64,000 nucleotides of DNA from the NCBI RefSeq assembly GCF_004138205.1, contig NZ_RXNQ01000001.1, positions 62,001 to 126,000 on the forward strand, in the 5' to 3' direction. The position numbers and the translations under genes are program-made. The notes beneath the pieces were generated by a model. The model saw only the letters and a program-made list of their open reading frames with translations. It was not told the DNA's origin and searched no databases. Each line of letters begins with the position of its first letter. The stretch's first letter is position 1. The DNA is from Pedobacter sp. SYP-B3415. GTDB lineage: Bacteria; Bacteroidota; Bacteroidia; Sphingobacteriales; Sphingobacteriaceae. This document shows positions 52,935 to 61,082 of this stretch, one piece after another.

Positions 52935-54203
52935 TTAGATCACTGTCCCGCTTGGAATCAGTGCTCCTTTTTTTATCACCACAATGCCGTCTTTGACTGC
53001 ATAGAGACCAAAATCCCCATCTTCAAGGTGTGCACCGCCGCTGATGCTCACATCGTTACCGATCCGGCAGTTTTTATCTACAATTGCATTTTGTATATAA
53101 CAGCGGTCGCCAATGCCGATCAGTGGTTTCTCGGCGTCGACATCTACCTGGATCTCTTCCAGTGTCTGGTAGCGGTCGCTGCCCATGATATATGCGTTCA
53201 CAATTGTTGTTTCACTGCCGATTCTCGATCTGATGCCGAGTACGGCGTGTTCAACTTTACTCGCGTGAATAATACAGCCTTCAGCAATCACGGTTTTGAT
53301 AAGCGTTGTACCTGAAATCTTTGAAGGCGGCAGCATCCGGCCACGGGTGAAGATGGTATGGGTACTGTCGAACAGGTTAAATTTCGGAATTTCATCTGTC
53401 AGGCCGAGGTTGGCTTCAAAGAACGATGAAATATTACCGATATCGGTCCAGTAACCTTCATACTGAAAACTCAGAACCCGGTTCGACTGAATGGCTCTTG
53501 GCAGGATTTCTTTACCAAAATCTTTTTCTTCGGGGTTTTCATCCAGTATCTTGATCAGGAAGTCGCGGTTAAACACATAAATACCCATTGAGGCCAGGAA
53601 GTTCCTGCCCTCCGACTGCATGACCTCGCCAGTATCAGACACCCAGTCTTCAAGACCCGTTTTTGGCTTCTCGATAAATGAAGTGATCATCTGCGACTCA
53701 TCTGCCTTCAAAATTCCGAAGTCTGTAGCATCTTTTGCGGTAACCGGAATCGTAGCTATGGTAATCTCTGCCGAAGCAGCAATGTGCGCATCAATCATGG
53801 TCTGGAAGTCCATCTGATACAGCTGGTCGCCCGAGAGGATCAGGATATAATCAAATTCATGATTAACAATGTGGTGCATGCATTGCCTTACCGCATCTGC
53901 AGTTCCCTGAAACCAGGCCGCATTTTCTACCGTCTGTTCAGCAGCAAGAATATCAACAAATGCAGTACTGAAATGGCTGAAGTGGTAGGTATTTTTTATG
54001 TGTTTGTTCAGCGAGGCTGAATTAAACTGGGTAAGGACAAACATCCTGTGGATGCCGGAATTCAGGCAGTTGGAGATCGGGATGTCCACCAGGCGGTATT
54101 TACCTGCTATGGGCACGGCCGGCTTCGAGCGCGTTTGGGTAAGCGGGGATAGACGGGATCCCTGGCCACCGCCAAGAATTACACCCAGAACTTTATCTGT
54201 CAT
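52935..54203 (-). CDS. glgC: Glucose-1-phosphate adenylyltransferase
   Basis: A 422-residue enzyme making ADP-glucose for glycogen. The nucleotide-binding motif is GGGQGSRLSPLTQTRSKPAV, with KYRLVDIPISNCLNSG downstream and the sugar-phosphate region in the central domain (GTADAVRQCM, SGDQLYQMD, FIEKP). The C-terminal left-handed helix covers about 295-420. It lies 6 bp after glgA in one transcript. Fructose-1,6-bisphosphate control is usual in bacteria, but not judged here. Confidence 0.95.
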   Translation of the reverse strand: MTDKVLGVILGGGQGSRLSPLTQTRSKPAVPIAGKYRLVDIPISNCLNSGIHRMFVLTQFNSASLNKHIKNTYHFSHFSTAFVDILAAEQTVENAAWFQGTADAVRQCMHHIVNHEFDYILILSGDQLYQMDFQTMIDAHIAASAEITIATIPVTAKDATDFGILKADESQMITSFIEKPKTGLEDWVSDTGEVMQSEGRNFLASMGIYVFNRDFLIKILDENPEEKDFGKEILPRAIQSNRVLSFQYEGYWTDIGNISSFFEANLGLTDEIPKFNLFDSTHTIFTRGRMLPPSKISGTTLIKTVIAEGCIIHASKVEHAVLGIRSRIGSETTIVNAYIMGSDRYQTLEEIQVDVDAEKPLIGIGDRCYIQNAIVDKNCRIGNDVSISGGAHLEDGDFGLYAVKDGIVVIKKGALIPSGTVI

Positions 54204-54209
54204 TGTCTT

Positions 54210-55619
54210 TTATGTTATATCGTATAAATCTATATAGTCTTGTGCAGCCCTGTCCCACGAATGATCAAGCTGCATCATGTATTTGCGCACCTGTTTAAAG
54301 AGCTTCTGGTTTGCATAAAGCTCCCGTGCACGCTGTATGGCCCGTTCCACATCCCAGGCACTTGTCTGATCGTGGCAAATGCCAAACCCGCCGTCGCCGA
54401 TGTCGATAACCGTGTCTTTCAACCCGCCTATCCTCCGCACCACCGGTACGGTCCCGTATCGCAGAGCATACATCTGGTTTAGTCCGCAGGGCTCCACCCG
54501 CGATGGCATAAGCAGGAAATCAGCACCCGCATACATTTGATGCGATAGCTGTTCGTTGTAGCCGATATAGGTGTTGTAAATGCCCGGAAACAATTCTTTC
54601 AGTTGTGAAAGCCGGTGTTCCGTATCGCTGTCGCCCGATCCAAGCACCAGCACACTGATTTTCCGTTCACTCTGCTGAATGGCATTGTAAAAGATCTCGG
54701 GCAACAGGTCAGCGCCTTTTTCTTCAACCAGCCTGCCAATAAAAACGAATAGCGGGTAATCAGGATTTAACTCAAAAACACGGCAAAGCGTCTCTTTGTT
54801 TACACGTTTTCCTGATTCTACCGTTCTTGAAAGAAACTTCTTTGGCAACATGGGGTCGGTTTGCGGGTTCCAGACCTCATTATCAATACCATTGAGTATG
54901 CCGTAAGACTTCCCACGCTCGGCCCGTAAGAGGCTTTCTAGGCCGCGGGCGCCGTTGCCCAGCTCATCGAGGTAACTGGGCGATACCGTAGTGACCCGCC
55001 ATGCACACTTAATGCCAGCTGCCAGCGGATTGATATCGCCGTCCCAGTCAAGCTCTCCGGCTTTCCAGGGATCAAAAGGTGGCAAATAATGTAATTTATT
55101 GTACCCAAATTGTCCCTGGTATTGTGCATTATGAATGGTGAGGATGGTCGGGATCTGCGACAATTGCCGGTATTTGAAACAGTGAGCGGCCATAAACGGC
55201 AGCAAGCCTGTATGATGGTCATGGCAGTGTATCACATCCGGCCTGTGCTCCCATTGCACGATCCAGTCAAGCACCGCAATTTGAAATGCGATGAAACGTT
55301 CCGTATCGTCGGCATAGCCATATACGCCCTCGCGGTCGAACAATCCGTTTATATGTACAAGGAAAAGGTCAAAACCCAATTTGTTTGAACGCTCCCGCAA
55401 AATCCGGAAAGGATAATCGTTGCGCCCGAGCCGCAGCCAGGAATCATACACCACATCAAATTCGTTTTCTCTTATAAAGCGGCTCTGATACGCGGGCATA
55501 ACAACCTTGGCAAAATGCCCAAGCCTGCCCTGATATTTTGGCAGGGCACCGACCACATCGGCAAGGCCGCCAACCTTGGCCACAGGGTAGCACTCGGCGC
55601 TTACATGTATGATTTCCAT
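54210..55619 (-). CDS. glgA: Glycogen synthase (ADP-glucose type)
   Basis: A 469-residue GT-B glycosyltransferase of the GT5 family. The N-terminal ADP-glucose motif is EVYPVAKVGG-like and reads ECYPVAKVGGLADVVGALPK. The C-terminal Rossmann domain has FIGRLVEEKGADLL and SRVEPCGLNQMYALRYG (E-x7-E). It elongates alpha-1,4-glucan chains and is coupled with glgC; no branching enzyme (glgB) is in the window. Confidence 0.95.
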   Translation of the reverse strand: MEIIHVSAECYPVAKVGGLADVVGALPKYQGRLGHFAKVVMPAYQSRFIRENEFDVVYDSWLRLGRNDYPFRILRERSNKLGFDLFLVHINGLFDREGVYGYADDTERFIAFQIAVLDWIVQWEHRPDVIHCHDHHTGLLPFMAAHCFKYRQLSQIPTILTIHNAQYQGQFGYNKLHYLPPFDPWKAGELDWDGDINPLAAGIKCAWRVTTVSPSYLDELGNGARGLESLLRAERGKSYGILNGIDNEVWNPQTDPMLPKKFLSRTVESGKRVNKETLCRVFELNPDYPLFVFIGRLVEEKGADLLPEIFYNAIQQSERKISVLVLGSGDSDTEHRLSQLKELFPGIYNTYIGYNEQLSHQMYAGADFLLMPSRVEPCGLNQMYALRYGTVPVVRRIGGLKDTVIDIGDGGFGICHDQTSAWDVERAIQRARELYANQKLFKQVRKYMMQLDHSWDRAAQDYIDLYDIT

Positions 55620-55712
55620 TTAATCTCAGGTATAGATAATGCTGTCAAGTTACTAATACTTTTATGCTTTCCAAACAACACAACGGGCGTTCGGTTTAGA
55701 AACCAGCCATAA

Positions 55713-55741
55713 AAAAACCAGGTAGCTGTGTACCTGGTTCT
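55713..55741 (-). terminator. Terminator of cobA
   Basis: On the minus strand a perfect 9-bp stem AACCAGGTA / TACCTGGTT with a 6-nt loop is followed by a seven-T run. Confidence 0.85.
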
Positions 55742-55789
55742 AACAACAAAACAAATATTAAATCAATATCAGAAACGCCTGCTATGACG

Positions 55790-56596
55790 CTAATAAGCAC
55801 CCTCCTGCGCAATCAGCTCGTAAAAATCCCGAATAGGCTGAAACTGTGGATGTAAGGAAACAACCGCTCCGAACACAAGCAGTGCCGGGGCTCCGATCCG
55901 CTTCTCTTCGATCAGTTCTGCTATCGTATCAACAACACCTACCACGATACGCTCATGCGGGGTTGAACCGTTTTCTATTACAGCAACCGGAAGCCTGTTT
56001 TTTCCATTGCGACGGAAAACCTCTGCAATTTCCGCTACCCTGGTAATACCATTGAGGACAACAACGGTCGCATCACTGGCGGCTGCCTTAAGCAGATCTG
56101 CAGAAAGTTTTCCGTTTTCAGAGCTTCCGCTTACCGCCCAGAAACTTTCGCTTAGCCCTTTGTGCAGCATCGGTATTTTCTGCAAGCTCGGTGCACCGGT
56201 CGCACTTGAAATACCGGGAATGATCTCTGACGGAATACTATACGATTCGGCAAAATCAATCTCCTCATACCCTCTTGCAAAAAAGAAAGGATCGCCGCTT
56301 TTCAAGCGTACTACATGACCATAATTCATAGCATAGTCTACGATCAGTTTGTTAACAGCATCCTGCGAAAACGTCTCGTCATCGCTTGGCTTACCTATAA
56401 AAACCTTCACGGCTGCTTGAGGAGCATAATTCAACAAAGCTTCATTTACAAGTGCATCGTACAAAACGACATCGGCGCTGGCCAATGCTTTCATACCTTT
56501 AATTGTAAGAAGTTCCGGATCACCCGGGCCTGCTCCTATTAACGTAATGCGCGGTTCAATTTGGCCTTTTCTCACCGTATCTGCTACCAGTTTCAT
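55790..56596 (-). CDS. cobA: Uroporphyrinogen-III C-methyltransferase (siroheme synthesis)
   Basis: A 268-residue SAM-dependent methyltransferase. Motifs: ITLIGAGPGDPELLTIKG, DVVLYDALVNEALL, VRLKSGDPFFFARGYEE and IIPGISSATGAPSLQKIP. It makes precorrin-2, the precursor of siroheme (and cobalamin in other bacteria). The first 15 residues before the conserved core are extra. The other siroheme genes and sulfite/nitrite reductases are not in the window. It has its own terminator. Confidence 0.93.
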   Translation of the reverse strand: MKLVADTVRKGQIEPRITLIGAGPGDPELLTIKGMKALASADVVLYDALVNEALLNYAPQAAVKVFIGKPSDDETFSQDAVNKLIVDYAMNYGHVVRLKSGDPFFFARGYEEIDFAESYSIPSEIIPGISSATGAPSLQKIPMLHKGLSESFWAVSGSSENGKLSADLLKAAASDATVVVLNGITRVAEIAEVFRRNGKNRLPVAVIENGSTPHERIVVGVVDTIAELIEEKRIGAPALLVFGAVVSLHPQFQPIRDFYELIAQEGAY

Positions 56597-56952
56597 ATTT
56601 TTCCTCTTTTTTTTTGTAAGCGGTATACCACAAATATATAAAGTCTATAGAAATGATAGAAATTATTTTTGACTTTTTTTATTGTCTTAAAACTGCGGCC
56701 TGTCTGGTTAATTGAGCAGGCATGTATAGAAATCAGATCATTACCTTTTTGAAATGCCGGTATGCGCATTGAAAGTTTTCAACAAATTCTAATAAAAAAA
56801 CGGCGCTGATTGGCCGGAATGCAAATACCGTTTAGAAAACTGGTCACTACCTCGCTGATAATAAAGGCAATAACGGCAAACATATTGTCGTTAACTATGC
56901 GCTGACCTGTCAGCTAGTCCTTATTTAATTTACTTATTTTAAACCAAAAGTT
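56597..56952. other. Intergenic region between cobA and the hcp pair
   Basis: Within these 356 bp I see no gene. TATTTTTG at 56664-56671 (plus strand) matches the -7 consensus but is about 280 bp from hcp. TATATTTG (56638-56631, minus) may serve cobA. An imperfect inverted repeat TAACGGCAA-n5-TTGTCGTTA at 56871-56893 lies 60 bp before the first hcp gene and could be a regulator site or hairpin. Confidence 0.5.
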
Positions 56953-57348
56953 ATGGCTTTCAAAGCAAGATTAAACTTTTCGGGCAAGGAGTACGATGTG
57001 CTCCACTGTGCCTACTCCCTCAACCGCGACGTTGACGCCAAAGGCAGACCTTCCTCAGGTGTTTATGGCGGAACAATCGATGTCGAAATCGAATCTACTG
57101 AAGACACCTCTATCATAGAGGCCATGGTCAACAATCAGTACAAACCCATTCAAGGTACCCTGCTTATCAAGAAGACAGAGGAAGATGCCAAGATGAAAGA
57201 ACTGAATTTCCAGGATGGCTACATTGTTAAGTATGCCGAAGGAATCAACATCGTGGGTGATCATCCCATGACGCTGAAGTTCCAGATCTCAGCACGGTCT
57301 CTGAAACTTGGCAATGCCGAACACGTAAACGACTGGCCAAAAGCATAA
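56953..57348 (+). CDS. Type VI secretion tube protein Hcp/TssD, Bacteroidota type (copy 1)
   Basis: A 131-residue protein matching the Bacteroidota Hcp/TssD family of T6SS subtype iii: MAFKARLNFSGKEYDVLHCA, then SLNRDVDAKGRPSSGVYGGT, and the C-terminal LKLGNAEHVNDWPKA. Hcp rings stack into the inner tube of the contractile type VI machine, and some carry effectors in the ring lumen. The protein has no signal peptide, as expected. No other T6SS structural gene is in the window. A paralogue follows 72 bp later, and the two are about two-thirds identical by eye. Confidence 0.85.
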   Translation: MAFKARLNFSGKEYDVLHCAYSLNRDVDAKGRPSSGVYGGTIDVEIESTEDTSIIEAMVNNQYKPIQGTLLIKKTEEDAKMKELNFQDGYIVKYAEGINIVGDHPMTLKFQISARSLKLGNAEHVNDWPKA

Positions 57349-57420
57349 GCTTGCCCTCATTTACAACAATTAACTTAACCGCAGTCGGATGGGCTGCAAA
57401 ACACTCTAAAACTTATTACC

Positions 57421-57816
57421 ATGGCTTTTAAAACCAGATTGACCCTAGGGTCTAAAGAATTCGACGTATTGCAATGCAACTTTTCCCTTAACCGTGACGT
57501 AGATGCAAAAGGACGTCCTTCATCAGGTGTATACGGAGGGACTATCCATATTGAAGTAGAATCTACTGAAGATACCTCAGTAATCGAATCAATGGTTAAC
57601 AACCAGTACAAACCTCTTTCAGGTACCATCGTTTTCAAAAAAGGCGATGAAGATGCGAAAATGAAGGAACTCACTTTCGAAGACGGATACATTATTCAAT
57701 ACAATGAGGGTATTGCTGTTAACGATAACACACCGATGACGCTAAGTTTCGTGGTGTCTGCCAGAAAACTTAAACTCGGTAATGCCGAGCACGAGAACGA
57801 CTGGCCCAAAGCTTAA
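57421..57816 (+). CDS. Type VI secretion tube protein Hcp/TssD, Bacteroidota type (copy 2)
   Basis: 131 residues, the same length as copy 1 and clearly homologous. Residues 24-44 are the same in both except for the last position shown (SLNRDVDAKGRPSSGVYGG shared), while strands near the N-terminus and the segment 60-100 differ. The divergence suggests either two tube proteins with different partners or cargo specificities, or a recent duplication now diverging. A strong terminator 34 bp after the stop separates this pair from the lipoprotein gene. Confidence 0.85.
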   Translation: MAFKTRLTLGSKEFDVLQCNFSLNRDVDAKGRPSSGVYGGTIHIEVESTEDTSVIESMVNNQYKPLSGTIVFKKGDEDAKMKELTFEDGYIIQYNEGIAVNDNTPMTLSFVVSARKLKLGNAEHENDWPKA

Positions 57817-57849
57817 GCACGCACCCTACTAAAACCTATTGAAAACACC

Positions 57850-57880
57850 ATCAGGCGGAACCTCGTTCCGCCTGATTTCA
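57850..57880 (+). terminator. Terminator after the hcp pair
   Basis: A perfect 12-bp stem ATCAGGCGGAAC / GTTCCGCCTGAT with a CTC loop and a short T-rich tail. Confidence 0.85.
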
Positions 57881-57934
57881 TTTAAACCTGTCCACTCCCG
57901 GATAATTCAAACCAATCCAGATCAATCTGTCAAC

Positions 57935-58498
57935 ATGCATTCAGCTCGTTCGATATCTAAGTATTTTGTCGTTTTGGCGCTGTTACCGGTTGTTTACGCC
58001 TGCAACAACCGGGCTGACTCTCATGTAGCAAATGCGCCAAACGATACCTCGCTGGCACCCCTGGCCCGCAATACCGATAGTGCGCTCCTTTTGTACCTGG
58101 ACAGCCTGAACAGTTTGCCCGCAACTAACTTAACCAATGCCAGACTGATCCGGCTGCATAAAGTCTTTGCAGACAGGCTGCCCCTGGCGCTGGCAGACGA
58201 GCATGCTGCCGGGGATACTTCGATCCTGGTTTCCGTAGAAAAATTTCCTGAGCCGTTGCAGCAAACGTCGATCCTTTTGGCTCTTCCTGACCGGATTACA
58301 AAAACGCTGACAGCCGGCGCAATTTCAGGGCATTTCGGAAAGCCGCTGCAGAACAACAAACAGATATCCGGTGCGAAAGACCCGCTACCCCTAACGCTGG
58401 TTCTTAACCAAAAAAGTTCGTTGCGGCTCCATATCAATGACAGACAGCCGCCTGAGTCGGCATCTGTCAGAATGATCGAGTTTTTAAAGGCAAACTGA
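57935..58498 (+). CDS. Predicted lipoprotein of unknown function, next to the LD-transpeptidase-like gene
   Basis: 187 residues from MHSARSISKYFVVLALLP. An earlier in-frame ATG at 57839 would place the terminator hairpin inside the gene, so 57935 is chosen. The N-terminus is a lipoprotein signal with a lipobox-like VVYAC, which fixes the protein in a membrane facing the periplasm. The rest is soluble, with no recognised domain. Position directly before the L,D-transpeptidase-like gene (68 bp) and its periplasmic location fit an immunity or partner protein, but this is a hypothesis. Confidence 0.65.
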   Translation: MHSARSISKYFVVLALLPVVYACNNRADSHVANAPNDTSLAPLARNTDSALLLYLDSLNSLPATNLTNARLIRLHKVFADRLPLALADEHAAGDTSILVSVEKFPEPLQQTSILLALPDRITKTLTAGAISGHFGKPLQNNKQISGAKDPLPLTLVLNQKSSLRLHINDRQPPESASVRMIEFLKAN

Positions 58499-58566
58499 AC
58501 ATTCCTGCCGATACGCTTATTAAAATAAGGGAATAAAGCGCACATGGCGGACCTGATGTCACAACC

Positions 58567-59220
58567 ATGGGACAGGACGGACATGCACAAACATCGACGA
58601 CTGTTGGCCGGTTCGTTATTCAAACCATTGAAAAACATATCAGTTATGGGCGGTATGCACTGTGGTCGGGTATTGAGTGGGGAACGGAGATTCAGCGGCA
58701 GGGAGACACCGTCATGGTAAAACACCGGGGCGTCTGGAAGAAATTAACATCGGTAAACAGCCTGTGGGCAGCATATGCCGGCAATCAGCGCGCTGTATTA
58801 AATCAGATTCTTGATTATGCCCGTCAGCTGTACCCCGCCGGCGGCTTTCCTTCCCGGTGGATCTTCAACGATTTCGGACATGTCTCTGTGAAGTATCTCA
58901 AGGATACGAATAACGACCGAAAAATGAACGGCAACGAGCACGTCATAGGCGACTTCATTCACACCACACCATTTGATGAAGCTTTCACGGCGCAGAAACG
59001 CTCGTTTACACTGGCAGAATCACATGGATGCATCCTCGTGAAACCATTAGATATCGATACGATGATCGGTAACGGTTACCTTAAAAAAGGACAGACTGTC
59101 GAGGTTCATTCATACAACGAAAAAGCGCTTCCTGCCAACCTGAAAAGAACTACAGACGGAAAGCCTTACGAGGTACATTTTTTCCGTGCCTTACTGAAGC
59201 TGGCTGTATACAAGCCATAG
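58567..59220 (+). CDS. L,D-transpeptidase-like protein without signal peptide
   Basis: A 217-residue protein. The C-terminal half carries the L,D-transpeptidase (YkuD-like) catalytic signature: a histidine in DFIHTTPFDE (His132) and SHGC at 152-155 with nucleophile Cys155, followed by ILVKPLDID. The gap between His132 and the SHGC block is 19 residues, slightly above the usual 14-17. Just before it, DTNNDRKMNGNE (113-124) resembles an EF-hand/dockerin calcium loop. No signal peptide or membrane helix is found, and a stop codon at 58534 rules out a longer protein. Such enzymes normally act on peptidoglycan outside the cytosol, so export by another path is implied. The hcp genes upstream suggest type VI delivery. 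Confidence 0.7.
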   Translation: MGQDGHAQTSTTVGRFVIQTIEKHISYGRYALWSGIEWGTEIQRQGDTVMVKHRGVWKKLTSVNSLWAAYAGNQRAVLNQILDYARQLYPAGGFPSRWIFNDFGHVSVKYLKDTNNDRKMNGNEHVIGDFIHTTPFDEAFTAQKRSFTLAESHGCILVKPLDIDTMIGNGYLKKGQTVEVHSYNEKALPANLKRTTDGKPYEVHFFRALLKLAVYKP

Positions 59221-59292
59221 GGTAAACCATCCGGCACCGCCTATCGGAACAAATAAACTGATGATCGCCGGGCATTTGGTCTGATTGCAGAG

Positions 59293-60987
59293 CTACGCAA
59301 CTTCCTTTCGGCCTTTCAGAAAGAAATTGATCAGCCAGGCGAACAGCATGACGGCCAAAGCACCGATTACATTTAGCCAGAGAAAGGATACTACATCAAA
59401 AAGCCAAACGGCTGCAACCAGCGCTTCCGCCAGTCCGGCCGCAACAAACGCTGCTGTACCACCGATGCGTTTCATATAAAAAGCCACCAGGAAGATCCCA
59501 AGAATGGGTCCGTAGAAAAGTGATCCGAGAATGTTGACCGCCTCGATCAGCGAACCCATTTGTGTAGCGAACATGGCAACGCCGATAGAAAAAAGCCCCC
59601 AGAACAACGTGTGCAGCCGACCATGTAACAGCTCCTTTTGTGCACTCAGGTCACCTTCCCGTATTCCCGGATAGTGGATATCCTTTAAGGAACAGGATGC
59701 CAGCGAGTTAAGTGCCGCAGATATTGAACCCCAGGACGCCAGAAAGATAATTGCAAACAGCAAACCAACCATCCCGACAGGCAGACTGCTCTTTACAAAA
59801 TAGAGCAGAATATAATTTACATCAGATGTGTCGGCACTGATCCTGCGTTCTTTGATAGCAGTTTCAACTTCTTTATGAAGATCCTGAAGTTTTCGCTGCG
59901 CTTCCCGGTACGGCACAACGGCTAGCTGCTGCTCCGGATTGCCTGCGCCGCGCTGACTTAACAGCAGTCGCGAATGGCGCTGAAAATCGTTTTCAAGCTG
60001 CTCATGTTTTTGCTCGAACGCAAGGGCTTGCGCAGGGTACTTGTCCTTGAAACTGTTGTAGGCCTGCTCATTGAAATACACCGGCGCCGGCCTTAACGCA
60101 AAAAAAGAAAACAGCAGCGCGCCTAACAACAAAATACCGAACTGCATCGGGATCTTAACAAGACCATTCAGCAACAGACCTGTCTTGCCCGCGTTGGTGT
60201 CTTTTGCTGTGATGTAACGGCCAACCTGGCTTTGATCTGTACCAAAATAGGACAGCGCCAAAAAAAAGCCGCCGATAAGCCCGCTCCAGATATTGTACTT
60301 ATCCTTCCAGTCAAAGTCTGTGGTAATTACATTGAGCTTGCCCGACTTGCCGGCAAGATAGAGTGCATCACCAAAACTAGCCCCTTCAGGCATACCCTGT
60401 ATAACAAGAAAACCGGTAAAAACCATCGCGCCGAGAATGATCAGAAACTGGATTTTCTGCGTGTGGGCAACAGCTTTAGCACCACCGGTATAGGTATAAA
60501 TAAGCAGCAGGCCGCCAGTCAGCACATTGGTCAGATAGATATTCCAGCCAAGCACGGAAGAAAGGATGATGCTGGGAGCATAGATACTGATTCCTGTAGA
60601 AAGTCCGCGCGATAGCAGGAACAAAATGCTTGTCAGTACGCGCGTTTTCCTGTCAAAACGTTGTTCGAGGTATTCATAGGCCGTATAAACGTTTAGTCGC
60701 TGGAAGATCGGGATAAAGGTAGCTGCAATGACGACCATGGCTATGGGCAGTCCGAAATAATACTGCACAAAACGCATCCCGTCTGTATAAGCCTGTCCGG
60801 GCGCCGATAAAAATGTGATGGCGCTGGCCTGGGTAGCCATAATCCCCAGCAAAACGATGTACCAGGGCATCTGGCGGTCGGCCATCAGGTAAGAGTTTAC
60901 ATCTTTCTGTCCCCGCCCTTTGTATATTCCGTAGAGGACTACAAAAATCAGGGTTATGACCAGTACAATCCAATCTATCCTGCTCAT
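59293..60987 (-). CDS. Sodium:solute symporter family transporter
   Basis: 564 residues from MSRIDWIVLVITLIFVVLYG; the frame extends to 61059, but the ATG at 60987 overlaps the stop of the upstream micro-gene (ATGA). About thirteen membrane helices. The SSS family signature region is FLALSYFGTDQSQVGRYI. A hydrophilic, helix-rich insert of about 95 residues (from VYFNEQAYNSFKDKYPAQAL to about residue 440) interrupts the helices, probably in a loop. It couples Na+ to uptake of an organic solute of unknown kind. The PIG-L gene upstream suggests an amino-sugar or related compound, as inference. Confidence 0.9.
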   Translation of the reverse strand: MSRIDWIVLVITLIFVVLYGIYKGRGQKDVNSYLMADRQMPWYIVLLGIMATQASAITFLSAPGQAYTDGMRFVQYYFGLPIAMVVIAATFIPIFQRLNVYTAYEYLEQRFDRKTRVLTSILFLLSRGLSTGISIYAPSIILSSVLGWNIYLTNVLTGGLLLIYTYTGGAKAVAHTQKIQFLIILGAMVFTGFLVIQGMPEGASFGDALYLAGKSGKLNVITTDFDWKDKYNIWSGLIGGFFLALSYFGTDQSQVGRYITAKDTNAGKTGLLLNGLVKIPMQFGILLLGALLFSFFALRPAPVYFNEQAYNSFKDKYPAQALAFEQKHEQLENDFQRHSRLLLSQRGAGNPEQQLAVVPYREAQRKLQDLHKEVETAIKERRISADTSDVNYILLYFVKSSLPVGMVGLLFAIIFLASWGSISAALNSLASCSLKDIHYPGIREGDLSAQKELLHGRLHTLFWGLFSIGVAMFATQMGSLIEAVNILGSLFYGPILGIFLVAFYMKRIGGTAAFVAAGLAEALVAAVWLFDVVSFLWLNVIGALAVMLFAWLINFFLKGRKEVA

Positions 60988-61082
60988 GACCAGTAACGTG
61001 TAAAGATGGCGTATGCAATAATCTGAACCAGCAGAAAGCCGATCAGCAGCACATACCAACGGGTCCAGCTCCTATCGTTCAT
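60984..61082 (-). CDS. 32-residue membrane micropeptide, coupled to the symporter
   Basis: A short gene read by hand: MNDRSWTRWYVLLIGFLLVQ then IIAYAIFTRYWS. It has one transmembrane helix (about residues 9-27) with charged ends. Its start overlaps the PIG-L stop by 11 bp and its stop overlaps the symporter ATG by 4 bp (ATGA), so the three genes are tightly coupled. By analogy with small subunits next to some SSS transporters, it may stabilise or regulate the symporter. The function is inference. Confidence 0.6.
   Translation of the reverse strand: MNDRSWTRWYVLLIGFLLVQIIAYAIFTRYWS

Noticed and set aside
57839..57934. An upstream start for the lipoprotein gene
   Set aside because: It would include the hcp terminator hairpin and push the lipoprotein signal away from the N-terminus.
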